DNA of 64,000 bases from Halopseudomonas pertucinogena (GTDB lineage: Bacteria > Pseudomonadota > Gammaproteobacteria > Pseudomonadales > Pseudomonadaceae), in NCBI RefSeq assembly GCF_014646575.1, contig NZ_BMNN01000001.1:620001-684000 (forward strand), in the 5' to 3' direction. A program made the translations under genes and the position numbers. Below the pieces are notes generated by a model that worked only from the letters and a program-made list of their open reading frames with translations, ran no database searches and was not told where the DNA came from. Of the stretch, positions 25,331-33,829 are shown in pieces (the first letter of the stretch is position 1; every line of letters begins with the position of its first letter).

Positions 25331-26568
25331 AGAGGCTTCTCCTGGTGCTCCAGCGTCACAAGCTCTTCTTCCGCTCGCTCCTCGACCGGCAGCAGCGGCT
25401 CCAGCCGCGGTGTGTGGGCAGGCAGGCTGCCGGCGATTGACGGGAAGCGGCGCAGGAAGTGGAAACACAGTACGGTAAGGGGCGCTCGCCACCAGAGTCC
25501 ACGGGCGGCCTTGTCGATGGTGATGCTGCTGCAATGCTCGTGGGACAGCTTCATGAGGTGGTCATACAGCTGATGGTTGAGCTTCGTGTCGCGGATGAAC
25601 AGGTTGCCTTCAAGATTGAGCGACAGGCTCAGCGGGTCCAGGTTGCTGGAGCCGATGGTCACCCATTCACTGTCCATCAGCGCGACCTTGCCATGCAACG
25701 GGCGCTCGCAGTACTCGTGGATGACCACCCCGGCGCGCAGCAGATAGCTGTAGAGGAAAGTGGAGAAATTGCGCGCCCAGGGCATATCCGGTTCGCCCTG
25801 CAGGATCAGCGTCACCTGGACACCCCGGCGGGCGGCGTTGCGCAGTTCGCGCAGCATGCGGTAGCCGGGGAAGAAATAGGCGTTGGCGATGACCACCCGG
25901 TGATTGGCTGAGCGGATGGCATACAGATAATGATCCTCGATGTCCGAGGTGTGGTGCTCGTTGTCGCGGATGGCCAGCATGATGCGCGAGCTTCCGGCGT
26001 AGCGCTGCTGATGGTGATGCCGGTGCTCGGCGGCCAGCGGCAGTGGCAGTTCCTTGCGCGCCTGACGGAACAGGTTGAGGCTGGCATGGCGGATCTCGAG
26101 CACGATCGGCCCGCGCACCTCGGCGGCATAGTCCTGCTTGGCACCGGGCCCGTAATCACCCAGGTGCACGGCGGTGAAGTTGATGCCGCCGACGTAGGCC
26201 ACCTCGCTGTCCACCACCACGATCTTGCGGTGCAGCCGGCGGAACAGGTTGGTGCGCATGCCGAGCAGGCGCGGCTGCGGGTCGAATACATGAACCCGTA
26301 CCCCGGCATCGCGGAGCTGGGCGAGGTATTCATCGCTCAGGTCGACGGTGCCGTAGCCATCCACGATCACCTCGACATGGGCGCCATTGCGGGCAGCACA
26401 GATCAGCGCTTCCTGCAGCTCCTTGCCGACCTTGTCCTCGAGAATGATGAAGGTCTCGAGCAGAACTTCCTTTTGAGCCTGGCGAATGCGTTCAAATACC
26501 CGGGGGAAGAATTCCTCACCGTTGATCAGCATCTCGACCGCATTGCCTTCAAGCCAGATGGGTTTCAT
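25327..26568 (-). CDS. clsB: Cardiolipin synthase ClsB-type phospholipase D
   Basis: The 413-residue protein has two HKD motifs of the phospholipase D superfamily: 'HRKIVVVD' with His113, Lys115 and Asp120, and 'HGKVALMD' with His292, Lys294 and Asp299, each followed by the Gly/Ser-Asn segment ('YVGGINF', 'IGSSNLDP'). There are no long N-terminal membrane helices, unlike ClsA, so it matches E. coli ClsB (YbhO), which makes cardiolipin or phosphatidyl-transfer products. A C-terminal hydrophobic stretch ('LTVLCFHFLRRFP') may aid membrane contact. ATG 26568 overlaps the stop of the ybhP-like gene by four bases. Translational coupling with both neighbours is likely. Confidence 0.9.
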   Translation of the reverse strand: MKPIWLEGNAVEMLINGEEFFPRVFERIRQAQKEVLLETFIILEDKVGKELQEALICAARNGAHVEVIVDGYGTVDLSDEYLAQLRDAGVRVHVFDPQPRLLGMRTNLFRRLHRKIVVVDSEVAYVGGINFTAVHLGDYGPGAKQDYAAEVRGPIVLEIRHASLNLFRQARKELPLPLAAEHRHHHQQRYAGSSRIMLAIRDNEHHTSDIEDHYLYAIRSANHRVVIANAYFFPGYRMLRELRNAARRGVQVTLILQGEPDMPWARNFSTFLYSYLLRAGVVIHEYCERPLHGKVALMDSEWVTIGSSNLDPLSLSLNLEGNLFIRDTKLNHQLYDHLMKLSHEHCSSITIDKAARGLWWRAPLTVLCFHFLRRFPSIAGSLPAHTPRLEPLLPVEERAEEELVTLEHQEKPL

Positions 26569-27356
26569 TTGAAGCGTACCTCGACGGCCAGCGGAGCATG
26601 GTCCGACAGATGGGACCACGGGCGCCGGTATGACGTCCTGGGGTTGTGGGTGATGAGGTTGCGTGTGTAGATCCGGTCAAGGCACAGCAGTGGAAAGCGC
26701 GCCGGAAAGGTCTTTGCCGGAGCGCCATTGGCTTCGACAAAGGCCTCGCGCAGTCCGCATTCATGCAGCTGGGCATCAGCGCGCTTGCGCCAGTCATTGA
26801 AGTCACCGGCAACGATCACCGGATCGTCGGCGGGGAACTGGTCGATCATGTGGCAGAGCAGACGCAGCTGCTCACGCCTGTGGCGCTCGCGCAACCCGAG
26901 ATGCACGCAGATGGCATGCAGGTCGGGCTGGCCAGGTACATCCAGTATGGTGTGCAAGAGTCCACGCTCCTCGGTCCCGGTAATGGACACGTCACGATTC
27001 TCGTAATGGAGTATCGGGAATTTGGACAGCAGCGCGTTGCCGTGGTGCCCGTCCGGGTAGACGGCGTTGCGTCCATAGGCGAATTCCGGCCACATGGTGT
27101 CGGCCAGAAACTCGTAGTGGGGGGCATCCGGCCAGTTGTCGAAGCGCTGGCCATGACGGTGATGAAAGCCCATCACTTCCTGGAGAAATACCAGGTCGGT
27201 GTCCAGCGTACGTACCGCTTCGCGCAGCTCCGGCAGCATGAACCGGCGGTTGGCCCAGTTGAACCCCTTGTGCGTATTGATGGTGAGCAGCCGCAGCGAG
27301 GTAACCGTGGGCGACTGGTTGGTGAGATGGCGATCGGTTGCACTTTGTGGTGTCAC
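26565..27356 (-). CDS. ybhP: Endonuclease/exonuclease/phosphatase family protein (YbhP-like)
   Basis: The 263-residue protein has the EEP fold. Residues 'LTINTHKGF', the metal-binding Glu in 'VFLQEVMGF', 'HLGLRERHRREQL', 'VIVAGDFNDW' and the final 'HLSDHAPLAVEV' are the standard active-site blocks of DNase I-like phosphodiesterases. E. coli YbhP, beside clsB and ybhN, has the same organisation, so the substrate is more likely a lipid or other phosphodiester than DNA, but this is inferred from context. Both ends overlap neighbouring genes by four bases (ATGA). No signal peptide is evident. Confidence 0.85.
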   Translation of the reverse strand: MTPQSATDRHLTNQSPTVTSLRLLTINTHKGFNWANRRFMLPELREAVRTLDTDLVFLQEVMGFHHRHGQRFDNWPDAPHYEFLADTMWPEFAYGRNAVYPDGHHGNALLSKFPILHYENRDVSITGTEERGLLHTILDVPGQPDLHAICVHLGLRERHRREQLRLLCHMIDQFPADDPVIVAGDFNDWRKRADAQLHECGLREAFVEANGAPAKTFPARFPLLCLDRIYTRNLITHNPRTSYRRPWSHLSDHAPLAVEVRFK

Positions 27357-28264
27357 AGAAACTCCCCGGAAAGCGTGCCCGGCTTCTGTTCGAGCCCGGC
27401 AGTCAGCCCGAGCTTCTCAAGCAGGCGACGGGCGTCGTAGGGCGCCCGCACCTTGACGTCATTATCGAAATAACAGTACACGTCCCGCTTGCCGGCGCTG
27501 GTATCTGTCGATGAGATGCGCCTGGCATCATCCGGCTGGCGGCCCTGATGCCACAGCCGGATGCGCTGCTCCCAGCGATCCAGCGCGCCCTCATCGTAGC
27601 CGCTGGTATAAAGCTCCTTGTCCCCGTGCAGCCGCAGATACATGAAGTCGGCGGTGAGTTCCTCCACCAGCGGCCATTTGCCGGCGGTGTCGGCGACCAC
27701 CAGGGCGATGCGATGCTGGCGCAGCAGATCGATGAACTCTTCCTGCAGAAAGCTGGTGTGGCGGATTTCCACAGCGTGGCGCAGGGGACGGTCGGCGGCG
27801 CAGGCCGGAGCGGGTTGCTCAGCAAAGCGTGTGCTCTGCCGGGCACAATGCAGCGCTTCACCGAAATTGCGCGGCAGCAGGGCGAACAGTTCGGCGAACA
27901 GCGCCGGGTCGAATTTGAAGCTCGGTGGGAACTGCCACAGGAAGGGGCCGAGCTTGTGTTCCAGTTGCAGCGGCCCCGAGCCATAGAAATTGGCCATCGC
28001 CTCGCCGATGTCCCGGAGCCGCTTCACGTGGGTAATGTAACGCGGCGCCTTGACGCTGAACACGAAATCGTCGGGCGTGTCCTCGCGCCAGCCGGCAAAG
28101 CGCTCGGGCGTCTGCAGCGAATAGAAGGAGCCGTTGATCTCGATGCTGTTGACCGTGCGCGAGGCATAGGCCAGCTCCCGGCGCTGCACCAGGCCGTCGG
28201 GATAGAAATCACCGCGCCAGGGGGTGTAGCGCCAGCCGGATATGCCGATATGGATACCCTTCAT
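27353..28264 (-). CDS. DUF72 (YecE-type) protein
   Basis: The 303-residue protein is a DUF72 member with a predicted TIM barrel: 'IHIGISGWRYTPWRGDFYP', 'SIEINGSFYSLQTPERFAGW', 'FVFSVKAPRYITHVKRL' and 'FLWQFPPSFKF'. The C-terminal 'DVYCYFDNDVKVRAPYDA' is also diagnostic. The biochemical role of the family is not established. It overlaps the ybhP-like gene by four bases and begins nine bases after a 61-residue gene. In Pseudomonas, DUF72 genes recur beside glycogen and trehalose genes, as here. Confidence 0.88.
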   Translation of the reverse strand: MKGIHIGISGWRYTPWRGDFYPDGLVQRRELAYASRTVNSIEINGSFYSLQTPERFAGWREDTPDDFVFSVKAPRYITHVKRLRDIGEAMANFYGSGPLQLEHKLGPFLWQFPPSFKFDPALFAELFALLPRNFGEALHCARQSTRFAEQPAPACAADRPLRHAVEIRHTSFLQEEFIDLLRQHRIALVVADTAGKWPLVEELTADFMYLRLHGDKELYTSGYDEGALDRWEQRIRLWHQGRQPDDARRISSTDTSAGKRDVYCYFDNDVKVRAPYDARRLLEKLGLTAGLEQKPGTLSGEFL

Positions 28265-28273
28265 GGCGTCCTT

Positions 28274-28459
28274 TCAGGGTTTCGGGGACGCCGGGGAAGG
28301 TGGGTCGCTGGCGGGGAAGGACTCATCCAGGGCCTCGTCGAGCTGATCCTCGACATCGCCCGGCTCGGGTGCCTTGCGCCGCGGTTCAGGACCGCACTCG
28401 CGCCGCTCGAAGGGCTTGGGTGCGGTGGTATCTTCGGGTTTGGACGTATCGTTGCTCAT
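28274..28459 (-). CDS. Small acidic/proline-rich protein, 61 residues
   Basis: The protein is hydrophilic and probably disordered: 'MSNDTSKPEDTTAPKPFERR', then a run ending 'LDEALDESFPASDPPSPA'. The 'LDE-x-x-DESFPASDPP' tail recurs in many small uncharacterised proteobacterial proteins, which argues that this is a real gene. Function is unknown. GGGAGGTCAAC precedes the ATG. It lies between glgX and the DUF72 gene with short gaps (32 and 9 bases) and so is probably co-transcribed. Confidence 0.65.
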   Translation of the reverse strand: MSNDTSKPEDTTAPKPFERRECGPEPRRKAPEPGDVEDQLDEALDESFPASDPPSPASPKP

Positions 28460-28491
28460 GCCGTTGACCTCCCTTGGTGGGCACCAGCAAA

Positions 28492-30693
28492 TCAGTGCCC
28501 ATTATCCTTTCCGACTGAGGCGCTGCGGCTTGGTTCAGCTTTTTCATGCTCCAGCTTCAGCAGCAGCACCGAGCGCCCGGTAAGCAGGAACTCGCTGGCA
28601 AAGTCATGATGCTCTCCTTTGCGCAGGTCCAGCCGGTTGGTATCCAGCAGGCACGTCCAGTGGCTGCCGCCGGCCACTTCCGGCAGATGGAAGCTGACCA
28701 CGTCGTGGTGCGCGTTGACCAGGAGCAGCAGGGTGTCGTCATCGCCCGGGCGGCGGATGCCGGTGGGCTGTGCGCGGCCATCCAGCAGCATGCCCAGGCA
28801 GCGGCTATGGGGATCCTCCCACTGCTCCTCGGTCATCGGCTCGCCGGTAGGCGACAGCCAGCTGACATCATTCACGCCCAGCTCTTCGTTGTACTCGCCG
28901 ACCAGGAAGCGGCCTCGCCGCAGGATGGGGTATTGCTGACGCAGCCGGATCAGATAGCGGGTGAAATCCAGCAGCTGCCGTCCGTCGTCATCCAGGTTCC
29001 AGTCGATCCAGCCCAGCTCGTTGTCCTGGCAATAGACGTTGTTGTTGCCCCGCTGGGTGCGGCTGAACTCGTCACCCGCCAGCAGCATCGGCGTGCCCTG
29101 GGAGAGAAACAGCGTGGACAGCAGGTTGCACATCTGGCGCAGGCGCAGACGATTGATTTCCGGGTCCTCGGTAGGGCCCTCGCAGCCATGGTTCCACGAC
29201 AGGTTATGATCGCTGCCGTCGTTGTTGTCCTCGCCGTTGGCCTCGTTGTGCTTGTGGTCGTAGCTGACCACATCGCGCAGGGTGAAGCCGTCATGTGCGG
29301 TGACGAAGTTGATCGATGACCAGGGCCGGCGGCCGCGCTGATTGAAGTGGTCACCGGAGGCGGTGAGCCGGCTGGCCAGCTCCGCCACCTTGCCTTCCTC
29401 GCCCATCCAGAAGGCCCTGGCGGTATCGCGGAAGCGGTCGTTCCACTCGGCCCAGCCGGGTGGGAAGCCGCCGACCTGGTAGCCTCCCGGCCCGCAGTCC
29501 CAGGGTTCGGCAATCAGCTTGCAGCGGCTCAGCACCGGGTCCTGACGGCAGGCAACCAGAAAGCCGTGACGCTCATCATAGCCATCGGCGTGGCGGGCGA
29601 GAATCGTGGCCAGGTCGAAGCGGAAGCCGTCGACCTGCATTTCCGTCGCCCAGTAGCGCAGCGAGTCGGTCACCATCTGCAGCACGCAGGGGTGGCTGAG
29701 ATCCAGGGTGTTGCCGGTACCCGAATCGTTGATGTAGTAGCGCTTCTGATCCGGCATCAGACGATAGTAGGTGGCATTGTCGATGCCGCGCATCGACAGG
29801 GTCGGGCCCAGCTCGTTGCCTTCGGCGGTGTGGTTGTAGACCACGTCGAGAATCAGCTCCAGCCCGGCATCATGCAGGTGCGCGACCATCTCCTTGAACT
29901 CGCTGATGTTGTCGCTGGCCAGGTAGGTGGGGTGGGGGGCAAAGAAGCCGATGGTGTTGTAGCCCCAGTAGTTGTTCAGGCCCTTGTCCAGCAGGTGCTG
30001 ATCATTGACGAAGGCATGTACCGGCAGCAGCTCGACACTGGTCACCCCCAGCGATTTGATGTGCCTGATTACCTCCGGGTGCATGAGACCGGCGAAAGTG
30101 CCCCGTACATGCTCCGGTACTTCCGGGTGCCGCATCGTCAGGCCCTTGGCATGGGCTTCGTAAATGATGGTCTGCTCCCAGGGGACGTATCGGCGATGGT
30201 GGCGACCCCAGGTGAATGCGGGATCGATGACCCGCGCCTTGGGCACGTAGGGGGCGCTGTCCCGGTCGTCGAAACTCAGGTCCGCGTCCGGCGAACCCAG
30301 GGTATAGCCGAACAGCCGGTCCGACCACTTCAGCTCGCCGACCAGCTGCTTGGCGTAGGGGTCCAGCAACAGCTTGTTGGGGTTGAAGCGGTGTCCGGCA
30401 TCGGGCTCGTAGGGGCCGTAAACCCGATAGCCATAGACGATGCCCGGATGCGCGTCCGGCAGATAGCCGTGCCAGATCTCGTTGGTGTACTCCGGCAGCT
30501 CGATGCGTTCGAGTTCCTGCTTGCCTTCACTGTCGAACAGGCACAGTTCCACCTTGGTGGCGTGGGCCGAGAACAAGGCGAAGTTCACACCCAGGCCGTC
30601 CCAGGTAGCGCCGAGGGGGAAGGGCTGGCCCTCGGCAATACGGGATTTGTGCAGTGCGCGGCGTGATTGGGCAACACCCTTGCTGATGGTCAT
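28492..30693 (-). CDS. glgX: Glycogen debranching enzyme GlgX
   Basis: The 733-residue GH13 isoamylase-type enzyme hydrolyses alpha-1,6 branches of glycogen or limit dextrin. An N-terminal CBM48-like module ('PFPLGATWDGLGVNFALFSA') leads into the barrel: 'LDVVYNHTAEGNELGP', nucleophile Asp in 'VDGFRFDLATIL' (about 360), Glu in 'LIAEPWDCGPGGYQVGGFP' (about 392) and 'TAHDGFTLRDVV'. It begins five bases after the DUF2934 stop. In the TreY/TreZ route, debranching by an enzyme of this kind exposes linear chains for TreY, which fits its operon neighbours. Confidence 0.95.
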   Translation of the reverse strand: MTISKGVAQSRRALHKSRIAEGQPFPLGATWDGLGVNFALFSAHATKVELCLFDSEGKQELERIELPEYTNEIWHGYLPDAHPGIVYGYRVYGPYEPDAGHRFNPNKLLLDPYAKQLVGELKWSDRLFGYTLGSPDADLSFDDRDSAPYVPKARVIDPAFTWGRHHRRYVPWEQTIIYEAHAKGLTMRHPEVPEHVRGTFAGLMHPEVIRHIKSLGVTSVELLPVHAFVNDQHLLDKGLNNYWGYNTIGFFAPHPTYLASDNISEFKEMVAHLHDAGLELILDVVYNHTAEGNELGPTLSMRGIDNATYYRLMPDQKRYYINDSGTGNTLDLSHPCVLQMVTDSLRYWATEMQVDGFRFDLATILARHADGYDERHGFLVACRQDPVLSRCKLIAEPWDCGPGGYQVGGFPPGWAEWNDRFRDTARAFWMGEEGKVAELASRLTASGDHFNQRGRRPWSSINFVTAHDGFTLRDVVSYDHKHNEANGEDNNDGSDHNLSWNHGCEGPTEDPEINRLRLRQMCNLLSTLFLSQGTPMLLAGDEFSRTQRGNNNVYCQDNELGWIDWNLDDDGRQLLDFTRYLIRLRQQYPILRRGRFLVGEYNEELGVNDVSWLSPTGEPMTEEQWEDPHSRCLGMLLDGRAQPTGIRRPGDDDTLLLLVNAHHDVVSFHLPEVAGGSHWTCLLDTNRLDLRKGEHHDFASEFLLTGRSVLLLKLEHEKAEPSRSASVGKDNGH

Positions 30694-30698
30694 GATGT

Positions 30699-31061
30699 TT
30701 ACTCTGTTGAAGAATCCGTGGGATTGCCCGGCTCGCTCACCTTGGTCGTGCGGGTAACGGGCTGACGAGCCTTGGCAGGCTTGCTGGCTGTTGACCGGGA
30801 GACGCGGGCCTTGCCAGCACCTGCGGGTTTGCCCAGCAGGGCGGGCTTTTCCATCTGGGTTTCGTCATCGGGGGGCGCCGCCTTGGCTCGGGGCTTGCGT
30901 GCCGCCGGCTTCTTCTCCGGTGCGGGTTGCAGGTCGCCCTTCTGCTCGCTGTCGAGCAGCTTGATCGCCATCTGCCAGTGGCGGGCGTCTTCACCCTCCG
31001 GGCGGCCTTCGCTTTCCCAGATCTGGTAGGCAAGCTCACGTATGCGCTGTTCATTGTTCAT
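30699..31061 (-). CDS. DUF2934 domain protein
   Basis: The 120-residue product starts with a DUF2934 unit, 'RIRELAYQIWESEGRPEGED' followed by 'RHWQMAIKLL'. The rest is a long Lys/Pro/Ala-rich, probably disordered tail. DUF2934 is a short helical motif of unknown role, common in Pseudomonas and rhizobial stress loci. The ATG at 31061 overlaps the treY stop by four bases, and glgX starts five bases after its own stop, so it is translated within the glycogen/trehalose operon. The basic tail could bind nucleic acid or polymer; that is a guess. Confidence 0.75.
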   Translation of the reverse strand: MNNEQRIRELAYQIWESEGRPEGEDARHWQMAIKLLDSEQKGDLQPAPEKKPAARKPRAKAAPPDDETQMEKPALLGKPAGAGKARVSRSTASKPAKARQPVTRTTKVSEPGNPTDSSTE

Positions 31062-33829
31062 GGCGTGGTTTCCTGTGGTTTGGCAGTGACAAGGAGGTTT
31101 ACCGGGACGTCGTGCAGCAGTTCGCTGACCGGCACCGCTGGCCCGCTGTTCACGGCGGCGCCGGTGAGGGCGCTGAACAGCGGGATTTCCGGCAGGTCGA
31201 TCAGGGTGTCGTCCCAGTTCTGGGGTGGTATGAAGGGCTGCTCGCTGTCGCGCAGAAGTGGCGCGGCCAGACGGGGCACCAGGACGATCGCCGACTGGTC
31301 TGCGTGGCGTCGGCAGAACGCCAGCAGGCGGTCGGCATACCGGCCCTGGAGGCGCAGAGGCTGATAACTGCCATGGCTGAACACCTCGGGCAGGCTGGCC
31401 CGGGCGCGCAGCGTGCGTGCGATCAACCACTGCTTGATGTGCCCGTCCTGCCAGCGGCGGAGCAACTCGGCCGGCTCGCTGAGGTGGGCCAGGCTCTGCT
31501 GGCGCTGGTCAAAATCCACGGCCCGCCGGTTGTCCGGATCGACCATGCTGAAATCCCAGTACTCGCAGCCCTGATAGAGATCGGGGACGCCGGGGCAGGT
31601 CATGCGCAGCAGGCTCTGGGCGAGACTGTTCAGCGCGCCGTTGCACGCGGCCAGGGCCACTGCGTGGGCCAGGGCCCGGCGCAGCTCCGTGCCGTCGCGG
31701 TGGGTCAGCAGACGGTCGAGGAAATCGATGCAGGCCTGTTCGTAGGCATGATCAGGCGCCGCCCAGCTGCTGTGCAACTTGGCTTCGCGCAGTGCCTTGT
31801 ACTGCCATTGACGCACCCGCTCCGCGTAATCACTGCAGCCCTGCTGGCTGTCCGGGTCCAGCCCCAGGGGCCAATGGGCGAACAGCGTCTGGTAGAGCAT
31901 GAGTTCGTCCGCCGGGCTGGGGGCAGGCTGGCCTGCGACCACCGAGCGCAGCGGCTCGGCCAGTTTGCTCCAGAACCGCGCCTGGATGGCAAACCAGGGC
32001 GCGTGCTCGCTGACCACCGCAAGCCGGGCGCGGGCGTCCTCGCCGCGCTTGTGGTCATGGCTGGCAGTAGCCAGCAGCCCACGGGGAAAACGCTCAGCCT
32101 GGATCCGGCACTGCTCGTGAAACCAGTCCGGATCGGCGCTGAACCGCTGGGGCTCGGAGCCGACCTCGTTGCGCGACAGCAGAATGGCGGAGCGATAGAA
32201 GGCGGTATCCTCCACGGCCTTGGCCGCCACGGGGGCGGTCAGCTGGTGGAAGCGCGCCAGCAGGCGCCGCTGGTAGGCGCGCTTTCTGCCCGGCGGGCTC
32301 ACCTGCAGCGGGTCGCCACCCAGCCAGTGCTGCAGCTGGTCCAGCACCGGCCAGTCATTGCTGCTCAGCTCCTCGCGGGCGCCGGCCATCGCCTGTTCGA
32401 ACAGCCGGCGGTCCTGCTCGGAGTGGCCGCAGACCCAGCTGTAGGTGCGGTATACCGGGTAGTGGGTGATCAGGGCGCGCAGGCACCGGCGGATGGATCC
32501 CGCGGTGATATCCCGTGTGGCCAGCGTGCAGCGGGCCAGTCGCGCCAGACCCTGGGTCAGGGTCTCGAAGTCCGCTGCCAGCGAGCCGGCCAGCGCCTGC
32601 CGGCGGGCGGCACGTGCCTCTTCCCGGAAGTCGGCGCTGCGCCCGGTGGTGGATGTCCATAGCTCGGCGAGCTCGTCACGCCCCCGGGGGTCGTGCTGCA
32701 GCAGCGCTACCCGGTTCATGAACTCGTAACCGGTGGTGCCGTCCACCAGCCAGCCGTCGGGCAGCTGCTCTTCCTCGGCAAGGATCTTCTCGACGTGGAT
32801 GGTGAAGCTCTGGTGATCGTGCGGGCGCAGGCGTTCGATCCGCCGGCGCAGCCGTCGACAGTAGCGATGGGGGTTGGCCAGTCCGTCGATATGGTCGATG
32901 CGCAGCCCGTCCACCCAGCCGGCCGCGATCAGCTCGAATACCTTGCGGTGGGTGGCTTCGAAGACCGCGGGCAGCTCTGCACGCAGGGCAACCAGCTCGT
33001 TGACGTCGAAGAAGCGCCGCCAGTTGATGTCGTCATTGGCAGTGCGCCAGCTGGCCAGCCGGTAGTGCTGGCGCTCGAGGAGTTCGTGCAGTGCCAGTGC
33101 ATGCTTGGGCGATTCATTGGAAAAACGGCTCACGGCCTCGGCGATGGCGGGCTCGCTGCCGTCGCGGGCCAGCGCCGCCAGCTCCTGATGGATGTCGTGG
33201 CTGATGCGACCGGCATCAAACTGGTCTTCCAGCGCGGCGCAGCGATCGGCAATCCTGACCAGGCTGGCGTCGGCGCTGCCCTGCAGGATATCTGCATAAC
33301 TGGGCAGGGCGACCGGCAGCTGGTGATGGCCGTGGCAGATGTAGAAGTGGCCGGTCAGCGGCACGAAGGTCAGACGGACGCTGCCCGCCTTGAGGCAGCT
33401 GAAGTAGTCCTCGGCGAGGATCGGCAGCAGTACCTTGCCCCGCAGAAAGCGGTCATGACTGTGCCAGTTGATGTCGAAGAAATTGGCGTAGGCGCTGCGG
33501 CTGCCCCACAGCAGCACGTCTCGCCACCAGGGGTTGTCATGGTCGACCGCCATGTGATTGGGGACCAGGTCCATGATCAGTCCCATGTTGCGCCGGTGCA
33601 GCGCCTCGGCCAGCCGCTGCAGGGCGGCCTCGCCGCCCAGTTCGGGGTTGACGCAGGTGGGGTCGATCACGTCGTAGCCGTGCTGCGAGCCGGGGCGGGC
33701 CTTGAGCAGCGGCGAGGCATAGATATGGCTGATGCCCAGATCAGCGAAGTAGTCCACCCTGGCCGCGGCATCGTCCAGGGTGAAGTCGGCATGGAATTGC
33801 AGGCGCAGTGTGGCGCGCAGTTCAGTCAT
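31058..33829 (-). CDS. treY: Maltooligosyl trehalose synthase TreY
   Basis: TreY (923 residues) turns the reducing-end alpha-1,4 bond of a maltodextrin into a trehalose bond. The N-terminus 'TLRLQFHADFTLDDAAARVD' and 'HIYASPLLKARPGSQHGYDV' is characteristic. The GH13 site has 'LIMDLVPNHMAVD' and the Asp in 'VDGLRIDHIDGLANP' (about residue 313), with 'VEKILAEEEQLP' carrying the Glu. A long helical insertion follows, as in known TreY proteins. ATG 33829 was chosen over a GTG at 33847 because AGGAA lies eight bases before it. Its start overlaps the malQ stop by eight bases. TreZ, two genes upstream, acts on its product. Confidence 0.95.
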   Translation of the reverse strand: MTELRATLRLQFHADFTLDDAAARVDYFADLGISHIYASPLLKARPGSQHGYDVIDPTCVNPELGGEAALQRLAEALHRRNMGLIMDLVPNHMAVDHDNPWWRDVLLWGSRSAYANFFDINWHSHDRFLRGKVLLPILAEDYFSCLKAGSVRLTFVPLTGHFYICHGHHQLPVALPSYADILQGSADASLVRIADRCAALEDQFDAGRISHDIHQELAALARDGSEPAIAEAVSRFSNESPKHALALHELLERQHYRLASWRTANDDINWRRFFDVNELVALRAELPAVFEATHRKVFELIAAGWVDGLRIDHIDGLANPHRYCRRLRRRIERLRPHDHQSFTIHVEKILAEEEQLPDGWLVDGTTGYEFMNRVALLQHDPRGRDELAELWTSTTGRSADFREEARAARRQALAGSLAADFETLTQGLARLARCTLATRDITAGSIRRCLRALITHYPVYRTYSWVCGHSEQDRRLFEQAMAGAREELSSNDWPVLDQLQHWLGGDPLQVSPPGRKRAYQRRLLARFHQLTAPVAAKAVEDTAFYRSAILLSRNEVGSEPQRFSADPDWFHEQCRIQAERFPRGLLATASHDHKRGEDARARLAVVSEHAPWFAIQARFWSKLAEPLRSVVAGQPAPSPADELMLYQTLFAHWPLGLDPDSQQGCSDYAERVRQWQYKALREAKLHSSWAAPDHAYEQACIDFLDRLLTHRDGTELRRALAHAVALAACNGALNSLAQSLLRMTCPGVPDLYQGCEYWDFSMVDPDNRRAVDFDQRQQSLAHLSEPAELLRRWQDGHIKQWLIARTLRARASLPEVFSHGSYQPLRLQGRYADRLLAFCRRHADQSAIVLVPRLAAPLLRDSEQPFIPPQNWDDTLIDLPEIPLFSALTGAAVNSGPAVPVSELLHDVPVNLLVTAKPQETTP

